A DNA stretch of 64,000 nucleotides from Caballeronia zhejiangensis (GTDB taxonomy: Bacteria > Pseudomonadota > Gammaproteobacteria > Burkholderiales > Burkholderiaceae). The notes beneath the pieces were generated by a model that was not told where the DNA came from, ran no database searches, and was given only the letters and a program-made list of their open reading frames with translations. Both the position numbers and the translations under genes were made by a program. The DNA lies in assembly GCF_000698575.1 (NCBI RefSeq), contig NZ_JFHD01000003.1, positions 124,001 to 188,000 of the forward strand, in the 5' to 3' direction. Below are positions 17,708-26,199 of this stretch, one piece after another. Every line of letters begins with the position of its first letter. Within the stretch, counting starts at the first letter, position 1.

Positions 17708-18061
17708 TCAGCTCATCGCGATGACGGCGATCTCCACCAGCAACGCAGGCGACGCGAGCTTCGCTTCCACGGTCGCACGCGTCGGCGCGCAGCCTTCGGG
17801 AACCCACGCATCCCACACTTCGTTCATGCCCGCGAAATCACGCGCGATATCCGACAGCCACACTTGCGCCGACACGAGACGGGTCTTGTCGATGCCCGCC
17901 TTGTCCAGGAAGCCATCGATCTTTTCGAGCACCTTTGCCGTCTGCAGCTTGATATCGGGCGTCTGATCCGCGGACGTCTGCCCGCCGATGAACACGAGTC
18001 CCGCCGCCTTCACGACGCGGCTCATGCGCTGATTGGTGTCGATGCGAACGATATCGCTCAT
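17708..18061 (-). CDS. RidA-family enamine/imine deaminase
   Basis: RidA proteins hydrolyse reactive enamine/imine intermediates, which amine oxidases produce, to keto acids and ammonia. The 117 residues keep the substrate arginine in PTRATVEA and the late glutamate in LLVEIAVIA. It is the last gene of a nine-gene minus-strand operon containing two amino-acid-oxidase-like flavoproteins and a two-subunit oxidase, so it probably clears their imine product. The gap to the upstream gene is 37 bases. Confidence 0.87.
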   Translation of the reverse strand: MSDIVRIDTNQRMSRVVKAAGLVFIGGQTSADQTPDIKLQTAKVLEKIDGFLDKAGIDKTRLVSAQVWLSDIARDFAGMNEVWDAWVPEGCAPTRATVEAKLASPALLVEIAVIAMS

Positions 18062-18098
18062 TACTTGTTCTCCTTACGAAAGGGTTGGGGAATACGGA

Positions 18099-19262
18099 TC
18101 AGTGCGTGACGAGCGGCAACGCATCGGCGGCTGCCGACGTGGCGCGCGCATGGAAACGGTCGATGGCGAATGCATCGAGCGACAGCGACGGCTCGCCGTC
18201 GAGCATGAGTTCGGAGACGAGCTTGCCGCAGCCCGGCCCGAGCTGAAAGCCGCTGCCGCAATAGCCGAACGAGTAGTACAAATTCGACGCCGTGCGGCTT
18301 GCCGAAATCACCGGCAGTTCGTCTTCGGTAAATGCTTCGACGCCCGCCCACGCGCGATTCACGCCGAGATGACGCAGATGCGGAAAAAGATCCGTGACCG
18401 TCTGCGCGCTTTTCACGAGGCGCATGAAATCGACTTCGCCGTGACGGTTCGCCAGTTCCGCGATGCCGATCAGCTTGCCGCCGATCACGACCGTGCCGTT
18501 GTCGAATTGCTTGAAGGACAGCGGACGGCCCGTCGCGCCGAGCGTCGCGCGGCAGAAGGGCGCGACCCGGTGCGTGACCATCAGCATCAGGCCTTCGGGA
18601 TGCACGGGCACCGGCTCGCCCGCCTGCTTCGACAACTCGCCGGACCACGCGCCCGACGCGATGAGCATCTTCTGCGCGCCGAACGTGCCGCGCGGCGTCT
18701 GCGCGAACCATCGCTCGCCGCGCTGTTCGATGCGTCTCACCGGCGTGCCTTCCAGAAAGCGCACGCCCAGACGTTGCGCCGCGAGCCTGAAGGCAGTCGT
18801 CGTGCGGTACGGCAACGCGTAGCCATCGCGCTCGACCCAGATGCCGCCGGTCACGTGCCTCGCGAGCGCCGGTTCCAGTTCGAGCACGGTTTCGCGATCG
18901 ATGATCTTCTCGTGCGTGAAGCCATGCGACGCCAAAAGCGCGACGCGTTCGCGGCAGGTTTCGAGCTCGGCTTCCGTTTCCGCGATCTTCAGTTGCCCCG
19001 ACGGCACGAAGCCGCCATCCTCGCCCAGCAGATCGGTCATGCCGTGCCATATTTCGCGCGACATCAGCGCGAGCGGAATTTCGGGCAGCGGACGCCCGAG
19101 CGTGCGCACGCCGCCCGCGTTGACGCCCGACGAATGACGCGCCACGTAATCCGCTTCGAGCACGATGACTTTCACGCCGCGCTTCGCCAGATGCAACGCG
19201 CTGCTGGTGCCGTGCAGACCGCCGCCGACGACGATCACATCGGCTTCGCTGATTTCATTCAC
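18099..19262 (-). CDS. FAD-dependent amino acid/amine oxidase (DadA/OoxB-like)
   Basis: This flavoprotein of the D-amino-acid-oxidase family (DAO fold) probably oxidises a secondary amine or D-amino acid. The 387 residues begin at GTG 19262, which has GGAGAA about nine bases upstream and overlaps the previous gene by eight bases. The N-terminal FAD motif is VIVVGGGLHGTSSALHLAKRG, and the C-terminal FAD-contacting stretch is YYSFGYCGSGFQLGP. A second relative is encoded at 21040-22167 in the same operon. One of the two is probably the catalytic subunit paired with the Fe-S flavoprotein. The substrate is not determined. Confidence 0.82.
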   Translation of the reverse strand: MNEISEADVIVVGGGLHGTSSALHLAKRGVKVIVLEADYVARHSSGVNAGGVRTLGRPLPEIPLALMSREIWHGMTDLLGEDGGFVPSGQLKIAETEAELETCRERVALLASHGFTHEKIIDRETVLELEPALARHVTGGIWVERDGYALPYRTTTAFRLAAQRLGVRFLEGTPVRRIEQRGERWFAQTPRGTFGAQKMLIASGAWSGELSKQAGEPVPVHPEGLMLMVTHRVAPFCRATLGATGRPLSFKQFDNGTVVIGGKLIGIAELANRHGEVDFMRLVKSAQTVTDLFPHLRHLGVNRAWAGVEAFTEDELPVISASRTASNLYYSFGYCGSGFQLGPGCGKLVSELMLDGEPSLSLDAFAIDRFHARATSAAADALPLVTH

Positions 19263-20670
19263 CGGCGAGTTCTCCGAGCGTGAGCGGTTTGATCGGCGGG
19301 CGAATGCGGTAATAGCCGACCTCGGCAGGCGACACGCGCCGCGCATCCGCGATGACTTCCGTCACCGTCAGCCCGCACATGCGGCCTTGGCACGGTCCCA
19401 TGCCGCAGCGCCCGAACGACTTCGCCTGGTTCGGCCCGACGCAGCCCAGCTCGACGAACTTGCGCAACTCGCCCGCGGTGACTTCCTCGCATCGGCAGAC
19501 GATGGTTTCGTTCTTCGGAATGCGGTTCACATCGCGCGGACGATACAGCGAATCGAGGAACGGACGGATGCGCAGAGCGCCCGCGAGATCGCGCCTGAGC
19601 GCCATCGCTTCGAGATCGCGCTTGCGGGTATCGATCGCGCCGAGTTGCGCCGCCACCGCGACGCCCGCGAGCGCGCCCTGCAAGGCCGCCGCCTGCGCGC
19701 CGCCGATCCCCGCGCCGTCACCCGCGACGAAGATGCCGGGCACGTCGAGCTCGCCCCATGCGTCGGTCTTCGGCGTGAAGCAGAGTTGCGCGTTATCCCA
19801 GCGATGCGTCGCGCGCAACGCCTGCGTGAACTGCGTATTCGGCACGACGCCCTGATGCAGCAGAATCACGTCCGCTTCGATGCGGTGCGCCGCGCCCTGC
19901 GTCGTGAAGCCGAGCGCGCTCGCATGCTCCACGCCGTCGGCGCCGGTGCGCGATTCGACGCGCAGGTCGTCGGCGGCCTCGAACATCGGCACGCCCGCTT
20001 CGCGCAGCGTGCGCATCAACTGCAGTCCTTTGCTGAGATACGGCCACGCGCGCAAGGCCGACAGCATGTGACGCTTCGCGCGCCAGCGGTCTTCGTGGCG
20101 CGTCGTGTCGACGAGCGCGCGAATCGGCACGCCCGCGCGGATGTACTGCCAGCCGAGCAGATAGAGAAGCGGTCCGCATCCCGCGAGAATCGGCGGCGCG
20201 GCAGGCACTTCGCCCGCGCTCTTGAGCAGGATTTGCGCGGCGCCCGCCGTCAGCACGCCGGGCAGCGTCCAGCCGGGAATCGGGAAAGGCCGCTCCATCG
20301 CGCCGCTCGCGAGAATCACGCGCTGGGCGTCGAAGCTGCCGATCCTGCCGTCCTTCAGATAGTTGATGCCGCGCTCGCGCGTGACCTGCCACACGGTCGC
20401 GCCCGTCAGATGCCGCGCGCCCGATGCCGCGAACGCCTGGGCGATCGCGCCGCCCGCCGCGTAATCGGGACCGAGAATCTCCTTGCGGCGCGCGTCCGCC
20501 CGGCCGATGCCGCGATAGATCTGTCCGCCGGCGGCGTCCTGTTCGTCGATCAACACGGTCTTGAGGCCCGCGCGCGCGGCACGCGTCGCGGCGCTCATGC
20601 CCGCGGGACCGGCGCCGATCACGACGACATCGACAGCTTCGGCATGCGACGAAACGAGTTCAGCGGCCAT
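19255..20670 (-). CDS. FAD/NAD(P)-binding subunit with C-terminal BFD-like [2Fe-2S] domain (OoxA/HcnB/LhpE type)
   Basis: This is the large electron-transfer subunit of multi-component amine dehydrogenases such as octopine/nopaline oxidase, hydrogen cyanide synthase and D-hydroxyproline dehydrogenase. The 471 residues start with a dinucleotide motif VVVIGAGPAGMSAATRAARAG. A second nucleotide motif region lies near 160, and GIFVAGDGAGIGGAQAAALQG near 330. A cysteine-rich BFD-like domain sits at about 390-450 (VCRCEEV, then FGRCGMGPCQGRMCG). It overlaps the small ferredoxin-like gene upstream by 11 bases and the next oxidase by eight bases, so the components are made together. Confidence 0.87.
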   Translation of the reverse strand: MAAELVSSHAEAVDVVVIGAGPAGMSAATRAARAGLKTVLIDEQDAAGGQIYRGIGRADARRKEILGPDYAAGGAIAQAFAASGARHLTGATVWQVTRERGINYLKDGRIGSFDAQRVILASGAMERPFPIPGWTLPGVLTAGAAQILLKSAGEVPAAPPILAGCGPLLYLLGWQYIRAGVPIRALVDTTRHEDRWRAKRHMLSALRAWPYLSKGLQLMRTLREAGVPMFEAADDLRVESRTGADGVEHASALGFTTQGAAHRIEADVILLHQGVVPNTQFTQALRATHRWDNAQLCFTPKTDAWGELDVPGIFVAGDGAGIGGAQAAALQGALAGVAVAAQLGAIDTRKRDLEAMALRRDLAGALRIRPFLDSLYRPRDVNRIPKNETIVCRCEEVTAGELRKFVELGCVGPNQAKSFGRCGMGPCQGRMCGLTVTEVIADARRVSPAEVGYYRIRPPIKPLTLGELAGE

Positions 20671-21028
20671 GTGCGTTCTCCAGCGATGCGTCAGCGGTAT
20701 CGGTGCCGATCGAAGGGGGCAGATCGCGCGCGCCTTCCTGCGACCGGATGCGCATGCCGGCTTTCACTTCGACCATGCAGCTCTGGCGGCTCGGCACGCC
20801 GTCGATCTCGACGAGGCATTCGAAGCACGCGCCCATCATGCAGTAAGGCGCGCGAGGTGCGCCCGAAACCGGCGTCGCGCGAAACCGCGACACGCCCGCC
20901 GCGAGCAAAGCCGCCGCGACGGAGCGTCCGCCTTGCACGGTCAGCGCCCGGTCGTTGAAGAAGATGTCGATGCTCGCGCCGTCCGCGCCCGGCAGCGGCT
21001 TGAAAAGCGTAGGTGTCGATGAAGTCAT
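20660..21028 (-). CDS. Small [2Fe-2S] subunit of the amine oxidase complex (HcnA/LhpF type)
   Basis: This 122-residue ferredoxin-like subunit shuttles electrons between the flavoprotein subunits. Four cysteines are visible in the family pattern: PYCMMGACFEC supplies three and SRQSC the fourth. ATG 21028 is chosen because an upstream extension of 34 residues is arginine-rich and unlike the family. It lies 11 bases after an oxidase gene and overlaps the start of the FAD/NAD subunit. Such small subunits occur only with this type of heteromeric oxidase, which fixes the operon's class. Confidence 0.83.
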   Translation of the reverse strand: MTSSTPTLFKPLPGADGASIDIFFNDRALTVQGGRSVAAALLAAGVSRFRATPVSGAPRAPYCMMGACFECLVEIDGVPSRQSCMVEVKAGMRIRSQEGARDLPPSIGTDTADASLENAHGR

Positions 21029-21039
21029 GTCGTGCGTGC

Positions 21040-22167
21040 TCAATGTGCGGAGATGAGTTCTTTGGCGTGCTCGAAGCGGCGCGCGGAGAAGGTGGGCAGT
21101 TCGTCGGGAACCGGTGCGCCGAGAATCCACGGGGCGACGCGCATGGCGTGCGCGGCGGCGAGCGTCACGCCGCTGTGGCAGGTCACGACGAACGCGCCGG
21201 GATGCCGCTCCGACTGGTCATAGACGGGAAAGCCGTCGGGGCTGTAGACGCGCAACGCGGCCCACATGCGGACGAGGCGCACATGCTCCAGCAGCGGGAA
21301 GGCGCGCACCGCACGCCGGGCGATATCGGCGAGGACGGGCGTGGTCGTGAAATCGTCGAAGCCCACTTCTTCCATCGAATCGCCGAATTGCAGGCTGCCT
21401 TCGTCGGTCTGACGCACGTTGAGCGTCGGATAGTGCAGGAACGGTGCGACGCGCTCGCTTACCAGCACTTGTCCGCGATTGGGCGCGACCGGCGCATTCA
21501 GCCCGACGAACGGTGCGAGCGTGCGATTGCCGAGACCCGCCGCCAGCACCACGCGTCCCGCGCGATACGTGCCGCGCTTGCCCTGCACGACGAAGCCGTT
21601 CGCTTCGGGCACGATGCGCTCGGCGCGCTCGCCGGAAACGAGGCGCACGCCGCGCGTCTGCATCGACGTATGAAGGCCGCGCAGCAGTTTCAGCGGATTC
21701 ACATGGCCGTCCATCGGCGTATAGCTCGCGCCGATCACCTTCGGCCCGACTTGCGGAATGCGCTCGCGCACTTCGGCGCCGGTGAGGATCTGATACGGGT
21801 AATCGCCGAGTTCGGCTTGCAGCGTCGAAAGGCGCTTTTCGCGGTCGGCGAGTTCGGCGTCGTTGAAGCAGAAGTGGAAGCCGCCGGGCTGGCGCAGCGC
21901 CACATCGACGCCCGATTCGGCGTGAAGCGACTCCGCGAGCGCAGGCCAGCGCACCGCCGACGAACGCGACCAGCGCGCATACGGCGACAGGCCGTAGCCC
22001 TTGCCCTGAATCCACACGAGGCCGAAGTTGCCGCGCGAGGCACGCAAGCCGCCGTCGTCTTCATCGAGCACGGTCACGCGCGCGCCTTCGCGGGCGAGAC
22101 CATAGGCGACGGCGGATCCGACGAGGCCGCCGCCGAGAACGAGTACGTCGGGACTAGCAGAAGTCAT
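21040..22167 (-). CDS. FAD-dependent oxidoreductase (glycine oxidase/DAO-like)
   Basis: This DAO-fold flavoenzyme of 375 residues begins with the FAD motif VLVLGGGLVGSAVAYGLAREG. Further features are the segment RASRGNFGLVWIQGKG and a C-terminal FVVTCHSGVTLAAAHAM, which usually contacts FAD. The ATG overlaps the stop of the upstream ABC permease by four bases (ATGA), tying oxidation directly to uptake. It is followed by the [2Fe-2S] subunit, the usual gene order for the catalytic subunit of opine-oxidase or D-hydroxyproline-dehydrogenase complexes. Which of the two oxidases in the operon joins the complex is uncertain. Confidence 0.82.
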   Translation of the reverse strand: MTSASPDVLVLGGGLVGSAVAYGLAREGARVTVLDEDDGGLRASRGNFGLVWIQGKGYGLSPYARWSRSSAVRWPALAESLHAESGVDVALRQPGGFHFCFNDAELADREKRLSTLQAELGDYPYQILTGAEVRERIPQVGPKVIGASYTPMDGHVNPLKLLRGLHTSMQTRGVRLVSGERAERIVPEANGFVVQGKRGTYRAGRVVLAAGLGNRTLAPFVGLNAPVAPNRGQVLVSERVAPFLHYPTLNVRQTDEGSLQFGDSMEEVGFDDFTTTPVLADIARRAVRAFPLLEHVRLVRMWAALRVYSPDGFPVYDQSERHPGAFVVTCHSGVTLAAAHAMRVAPWILGAPVPDELPTFSARRFEHAKELISAH

Positions 22168-22961
22168 CGGGCTTCTCCGATCAGAATACGGTCGAGTCCG
22201 ACCATGCGGTCGAGCAGAATCATCAGGAGCACCGTGCCGACGATCAGCACCGCCGAGACGCTCGCGACCAGCGGATCGATCGTCTGCGCGATCTGGTTGT
22301 ACATGGCGACCGGCAGCGTCGTGGTGCCGGGCGTGGCGACGAAAATCGTCATCGTCAGTTCGTCGAAGCTCTGGATGAAGGACAGCACCCAGCCGCCCGC
22401 GACGCCGGTGCGGATCATCGGCAACACGACGCGGCGAAACGCGGTGAAGCGGCTCGCGCCACAGGACAGCGCCGCGCGTTCGGCATCGCGGTCCAGGCCG
22501 ACCGCCGACGAGAGCGCGAGCCGCAGCGCATACGGCAGTACGATCACCACATGCGCGCACACGAGCGACCAGAACGATCCCGACAGGTTCAGCATCGACA
22601 GGAAGCGCAGGAACGCGATGCCGAGCACGACGGCGGGAATCATCATCGGCGAGAGGAAGAAGCTCGTGAGCGCGGCGCGGCCGGGAAAGCGGTAACGCGC
22701 GATCGCCAGCGCGGCCGGCACGGCGAGCAGTACGCCGATGGTCGCCGCCGCGAACGCGAGCTTGATCGACAGCCAGAACGCCGACACGATGTCGCCGTTC
22801 TCGATGATCGCGTGGAACCAGCGCAACGATGCGCCGTCGAAGGGCATCGAAATGAAGCCCTTGTCGGTGAACGAGACGAGCATCACCATGACGAGCGGCG
22901 CGAGAATGAAAGTCAGGAAAAGCGCGTTGAATACGAGCGCGAGCGGGCCGTTCTGCTTCAT
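22164..22961 (-). CDS. ABC transporter permease (PotC-like)
   Basis: This 265-residue inner-membrane permease with about six hydrophobic helices belongs to the spermidine/putrescine type. The ATPase-docking loop is visible as ERAALSCGASRFTAFRRVVLP. It pairs with the permease at 22978-23850 and the ATPase at 23837-24916. It ends in a four-base overlap with the start of an FAD oxidase. The imported compound should therefore be the oxidase substrate, such as an opine, polyamine-like compound or modified amino acid. Confidence 0.87.
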   Translation of the reverse strand: MKQNGPLALVFNALFLTFILAPLVMVMLVSFTDKGFISMPFDGASLRWFHAIIENGDIVSAFWLSIKLAFAAATIGVLLAVPAALAIARYRFPGRAALTSFFLSPMMIPAVVLGIAFLRFLSMLNLSGSFWSLVCAHVVIVLPYALRLALSSAVGLDRDAERAALSCGASRFTAFRRVVLPMIRTGVAGGWVLSFIQSFDELTMTIFVATPGTTTLPVAMYNQIAQTIDPLVASVSAVLIVGTVLLMILLDRMVGLDRILIGEAR

Positions 22962-22977
22962 GTGCGTGTCCTCGCGG

Positions 22978-23850
22978 TCAGTCGAAAATGTGCTTGAAGC
23001 GGCGCTCGGCGAGACGGCTGCATCCCATCACGATGGCCACGTTCGCGATCAGCAGCAACACGGCGATGCTCGCGCCGAGCGGCCAGTTCAGCGTGCCGAG
23101 AAACTCGTCGTAGGCGGCGGTCGCGACCACCTTGAGCCGCCGTCCGCCAATGAGCGCGGGCGTGGCGAACGCCGACGCCGACAGCGCGAAGACGATGATC
23201 GATCCCGACAGCACGCCCGGCATGATCTGCGGCAGCACCACGCGGCGAAACACCTTGAGCGGCGATCCGCCGAGCGAGCGGCCCGCCCATTCCACTTGCG
23301 GGTCGAGCTTCTGCATGTTGGCCCAGACGGACATCACCATGAACGGCACCAGCACGTGCGTCAGCGCGATGATCATGCCGGTCATCGTGAAGACGAGGCG
23401 GATGGGTTCCTCGGTGATATGCAGGGCTTGCAGCACGTTATTGAGCACGCCGTTGTTGCCGAGCAGAATCTGCCAGCCGAGCGTGCGCACGACGACCGAG
23501 ATCAGCAGCGGCCCGAGCACGATCAGCAGACACAGCGATTGCCACGGCTTCTTCATGCGCGCGAGGATGATCGTCTCCGGCACGCCGAGCACGATCGACA
23601 GGAGCGTCACGCCCGTTGCGAGGCCCGCCGTGCGCAGAAAGATCGTGCCGTAGTACGGGTCGCTCACGACTTCCCAATAGTTCGACAGCGTGAACGCGCT
23701 GGTGATGCCGGCCGTATCGCTGAAAACGCGGAAGGAGAGGACGAGCGTGAGGATCAAGGGCACCAGCAGCAGGCCGGTGAACAGCAGCAGCGCGGGGCCG
23801 GACAAGAGCCACGGCGCAGCGCCGGGGCGAGCGTCGTCAAGCGTGGCCAT
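22978..23850 (-). CDS. ABC transporter permease (PotB-like)
   Basis: This is the second inner-membrane permease, 290 residues from ATG 23850 (MATLDDARPG). A longer in-frame extension overlaps the ATPase gene and has no membrane character. Six hydrophobic segments and the docking loop EWAGRSLGGSPLKVFRRVVLP are present. The start lies inside the ATPase gene's last 14 bases, so expression is coupled to the ATPase. It forms a heterodimer with the product of 22164-22961 in Pot-type importers. Confidence 0.87.
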   Translation of the reverse strand: MATLDDARPGAAPWLLSGPALLLFTGLLLVPLILTLVLSFRVFSDTAGITSAFTLSNYWEVVSDPYYGTIFLRTAGLATGVTLLSIVLGVPETIILARMKKPWQSLCLLIVLGPLLISVVVRTLGWQILLGNNGVLNNVLQALHITEEPIRLVFTMTGMIIALTHVLVPFMVMSVWANMQKLDPQVEWAGRSLGGSPLKVFRRVVLPQIMPGVLSGSIIVFALSASAFATPALIGGRRLKVVATAAYDEFLGTLNWPLGASIAVLLLIANVAIVMGCSRLAERRFKHIFD

Positions 23851-24916
23851 GCAGCGTCTCCTTGCCGTCTTGCGTGAGCACGCGCAGGTCGTCGTCGGTC
23901 CAGTCGAGACCCACTTCGTCGCCTTCTTGCGGCGGCGGCGCGCCGTGGTTCGGCTGCGCGATGCGCAACTTGCCGAGCGCCGTCTCCACTTCGAGCAGCC
24001 ATTGATTGCCGATGAACACACGCGTCGCGATACGTCCTCTGATGCGCGCATCGCCGTTGGCGAGATGCACTTTCTCCGGGCGAATATAGACATTCACCGC
24101 GCCATCGACGTGACGGCCTTCGTGCGGCACATGCAGTTCCGTCCCGGCGACGTTCACGACCGCGCAACGCGGATTGCGCTGCAGCACTTCGCCCGCGAAC
24201 GCATTCGTGCGGCCGAGAAAGGTCGAAGCGAAGGGCGTCGCCGGACGCTCGTACGCATCGTAGGGCGTGGAGAGTTGCGCGATCTTGCCGCCATGCATCA
24301 CCGCGATGCGGTCGCTCATGGTCATCGCTTCGACCTGATCGTGCGTGACGAGGATCGTCGTGATGCCGAGACGCTTCTGGATCGCGCGCAATTCGATGTG
24401 CATTTCCTCGCGCAGCTTCGCGTCCAGATTGGACATCGGCTCGTCGAGCAGCAACAGTTCCGGCTGCATGGCGATGGCGCGCGCAATCGCCACGCGCTGC
24501 CGCTGCCCGCCCGACAGTTCCTTCGGATAGCGATGCCCGAGGCCCTTGAGCCGCACCAGAGCGAGCGCCTCCTCGATGCGCTCTTCGCGCTCGCGGCGCT
24601 TCACCTTGCGCATCTCCAGCCCGAAGCCGACGTTGCCCGCCACCGTCATGTGAGGAAACAGCGCGTAGCTTTGAAACACCACGCCGATGCCGCGCTTCTC
24701 CGGGCGCTCGTTGGTGATGTCGCGGCCATCGAGCAGGATGCGGCCGCTCGTCGGCGTGACGAAGCCCGCGACCATCTGCAGTGTCGTGGTCTTGCCGCAG
24801 CCGGACGGACCGAGCAGCGAGAGAAATTCGCCGCGTTCGACGGACAGATCGACATGTTCGATCGCCGTGAAATCGCTGTAGCGTTTGGAGATGCCCTGAA
24901 GCGTCAGGAATGCCAT
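23837..24916 (-). CDS. ABC transporter ATPase (PotA-like)
   Basis: This 359-residue ATPase energises the importer. Walker A is GPSGCGKTT near residues 36-44, the signature is LSGGQRQRVAIARA, Walker B is LLLLDEPMSNLD and the switch histidine is in LVTHDQ. The C-terminal 120 residues form the TOBE-type regulatory domain seen in PotA and related proteins. It is the second gene of the operon, 36 bases after the binding-protein gene. Confidence 0.92.
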   Translation of the reverse strand: MAFLTLQGISKRYSDFTAIEHVDLSVERGEFLSLLGPSGCGKTTTLQMVAGFVTPTSGRILLDGRDITNERPEKRGIGVVFQSYALFPHMTVAGNVGFGLEMRKVKRREREERIEEALALVRLKGLGHRYPKELSGGQRQRVAIARAIAMQPELLLLDEPMSNLDAKLREEMHIELRAIQKRLGITTILVTHDQVEAMTMSDRIAVMHGGKIAQLSTPYDAYERPATPFASTFLGRTNAFAGEVLQRNPRCAVVNVAGTELHVPHEGRHVDGAVNVYIRPEKVHLANGDARIRGRIATRVFIGNQWLLEVETALGKLRIAQPNHGAPPPQEGDEVGLDWTDDDLRVLTQDGKETLHGHA

Positions 24917-24952
24917 GCGCGTGACTCCTTCGACAGATGCGGATGCGCGGCT

Positions 24953-26023
24953 TTAGCGCTCGACCGAACGGTTCCAGCGTTCCGTCCATTCCGTGCGATG
25001 CTGGTTGATCGTCGCCCAGTCGACGGCGGTGAGCTTCGACACCTGCTCGGGACCGTAAGGCACGCGCGCGGCGACTTCCGGCGCGAGCTTCACGGTCTTG
25101 TTGACCGGCCCGAGACCGATGTTCTGCGCTTGCAGCAGTTGCACTTCGGGCGTCAGCAAGTATTGAACGAATTCCTGCGACAGCTTGGGCTGCGCGTTTT
25201 CCGCGAGCACGCACGCCGCCACTTGCAGCGCGACCGCGCCTTCCTTCGGATAGACGAACTTGAGCGGAAACCCGGTGTTCTGCAACGCGACCGCGCGACC
25301 GCTGCCGTAGGGCGCGAGAATCACGTCGCCGGATTGCATCTGGCCATCCATTTCGCCGGGCGTCGGGGCCCACGAGAGCACATTGGGCGCGACTTGCTTG
25401 GTCATCGCCGTGAAGCCGGGGTCGATGTTCTTCTCGCCGCCGCCCGAGAGACGCGCGAGCATCACGAGGGTATGCAGGCCGTAAGTGTTGGTGATCGGCG
25501 GAACGCCGAGCTTGCCCTTGATGCGCGCATCGGTGAGCACTTTCCACGAGTCCGGCGGCGGCAGGCCGGCCTTCTTGAACGCTTCTTCGTTATAGCCGAT
25601 GCCCGTCGCCACCATGCCGACGCCGATCGCCGTCGGGCCGAGTTTCGCGAGCGGATACACGTCGTTCATGATGGGCGCGTCGTCGAGCTTCGCGCACAGG
25701 TTCATCTGCATGGCCTGATACATCGGGCCGTCGTCCATCACCGCGACATTGATCTGCTGATGGCCCTTTTGCGCCTGCAACTTCGCGAGCGTGTCGCTCG
25801 AATTGCCCGCCACATAGACGACCTTCACGTTGTGCGCCTTCTCGAACGCCGGAATGATTTTCTGCCGATACAACTGTTCGTTCGAACCGCCGACATTGGC
25901 GACGTACAGCGTCGTGTCGGCCTGCGCGAGCATCGGCGCGGCAACGGCCGCCGAGAACGCGAGAGCGGCGATGACGCGACGTGCGGGAAGAGCGGACGGA
26001 CGGCGATGCAACGCTTTTTTCAT
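24953..26023 (-). CDS. ABC transporter periplasmic binding protein (family 1, PotD-like)
   Basis: This protein captures the transported compound in the periplasm. The 356 residues start at ATG 26023, preceded by GGAG at eight bases; the ATG at 26038 actually supplies that ribosome binding site. A signal peptide is clear: basic MKKALHRR, a hydrophobic core to about residue 34, and a cleavage site near LAQA-DTT. The mature protein resembles polyamine and iron-type solute-binding proteins (DTTLYVANVGGSNEQLY at the N-terminus). It is the first gene of the nine-gene operon and is divergent from the LysR gene. The ligand cannot be read from sequence. Confidence 0.88.
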   Translation of the reverse strand: MKKALHRRPSALPARRVIAALAFSAAVAAPMLAQADTTLYVANVGGSNEQLYRQKIIPAFEKAHNVKVVYVAGNSSDTLAKLQAQKGHQQINVAVMDDGPMYQAMQMNLCAKLDDAPIMNDVYPLAKLGPTAIGVGMVATGIGYNEEAFKKAGLPPPDSWKVLTDARIKGKLGVPPITNTYGLHTLVMLARLSGGGEKNIDPGFTAMTKQVAPNVLSWAPTPGEMDGQMQSGDVILAPYGSGRAVALQNTGFPLKFVYPKEGAVALQVAACVLAENAQPKLSQEFVQYLLTPEVQLLQAQNIGLGPVNKTVKLAPEVAARVPYGPEQVSKLTAVDWATINQHRTEWTERWNRSVER

Positions 26024-26199
26024 GACGAGGATCTCCATTGCGGGGGCGTGGGCGGGTGGGATTTGGAAGACATCTGGCCCATCGACGGATCGAGTGTCGC
26101 GCTGTCAATTCATATCGTCCAATACAAATAAAATACCTACCTATACATGGTTGATATACATTTCATCGTGTCATGGTGACTACTTAAGGGAAAGCGCGC
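26024..26199. promoter_or_regulatory. Divergent promoter with LysR-type box for the opine-like operon
   Basis: This AT-rich gap lies between the binding-protein gene and the LysR gene. At 26142-26158 the sequence TATACATGGTTGATATA is an inverted repeat ATA-N9-TAT containing a T-N11-A core, the usual LysR recognition shape. It lies about 40 bases before the regulator's start codon, where autoregulation and divergent activation would be expected. Promoter hexamers were not assigned with confidence. Confidence 0.45.

Noticed and set aside
17708..22167. Hydrogen cyanide synthase (hcnABC)
   Set aside because: The three-part oxidase resembles HcnABC, but the coupled ABC importer, RidA, extra oxidase and opine-type regulator indicate catabolism of an imported compound.
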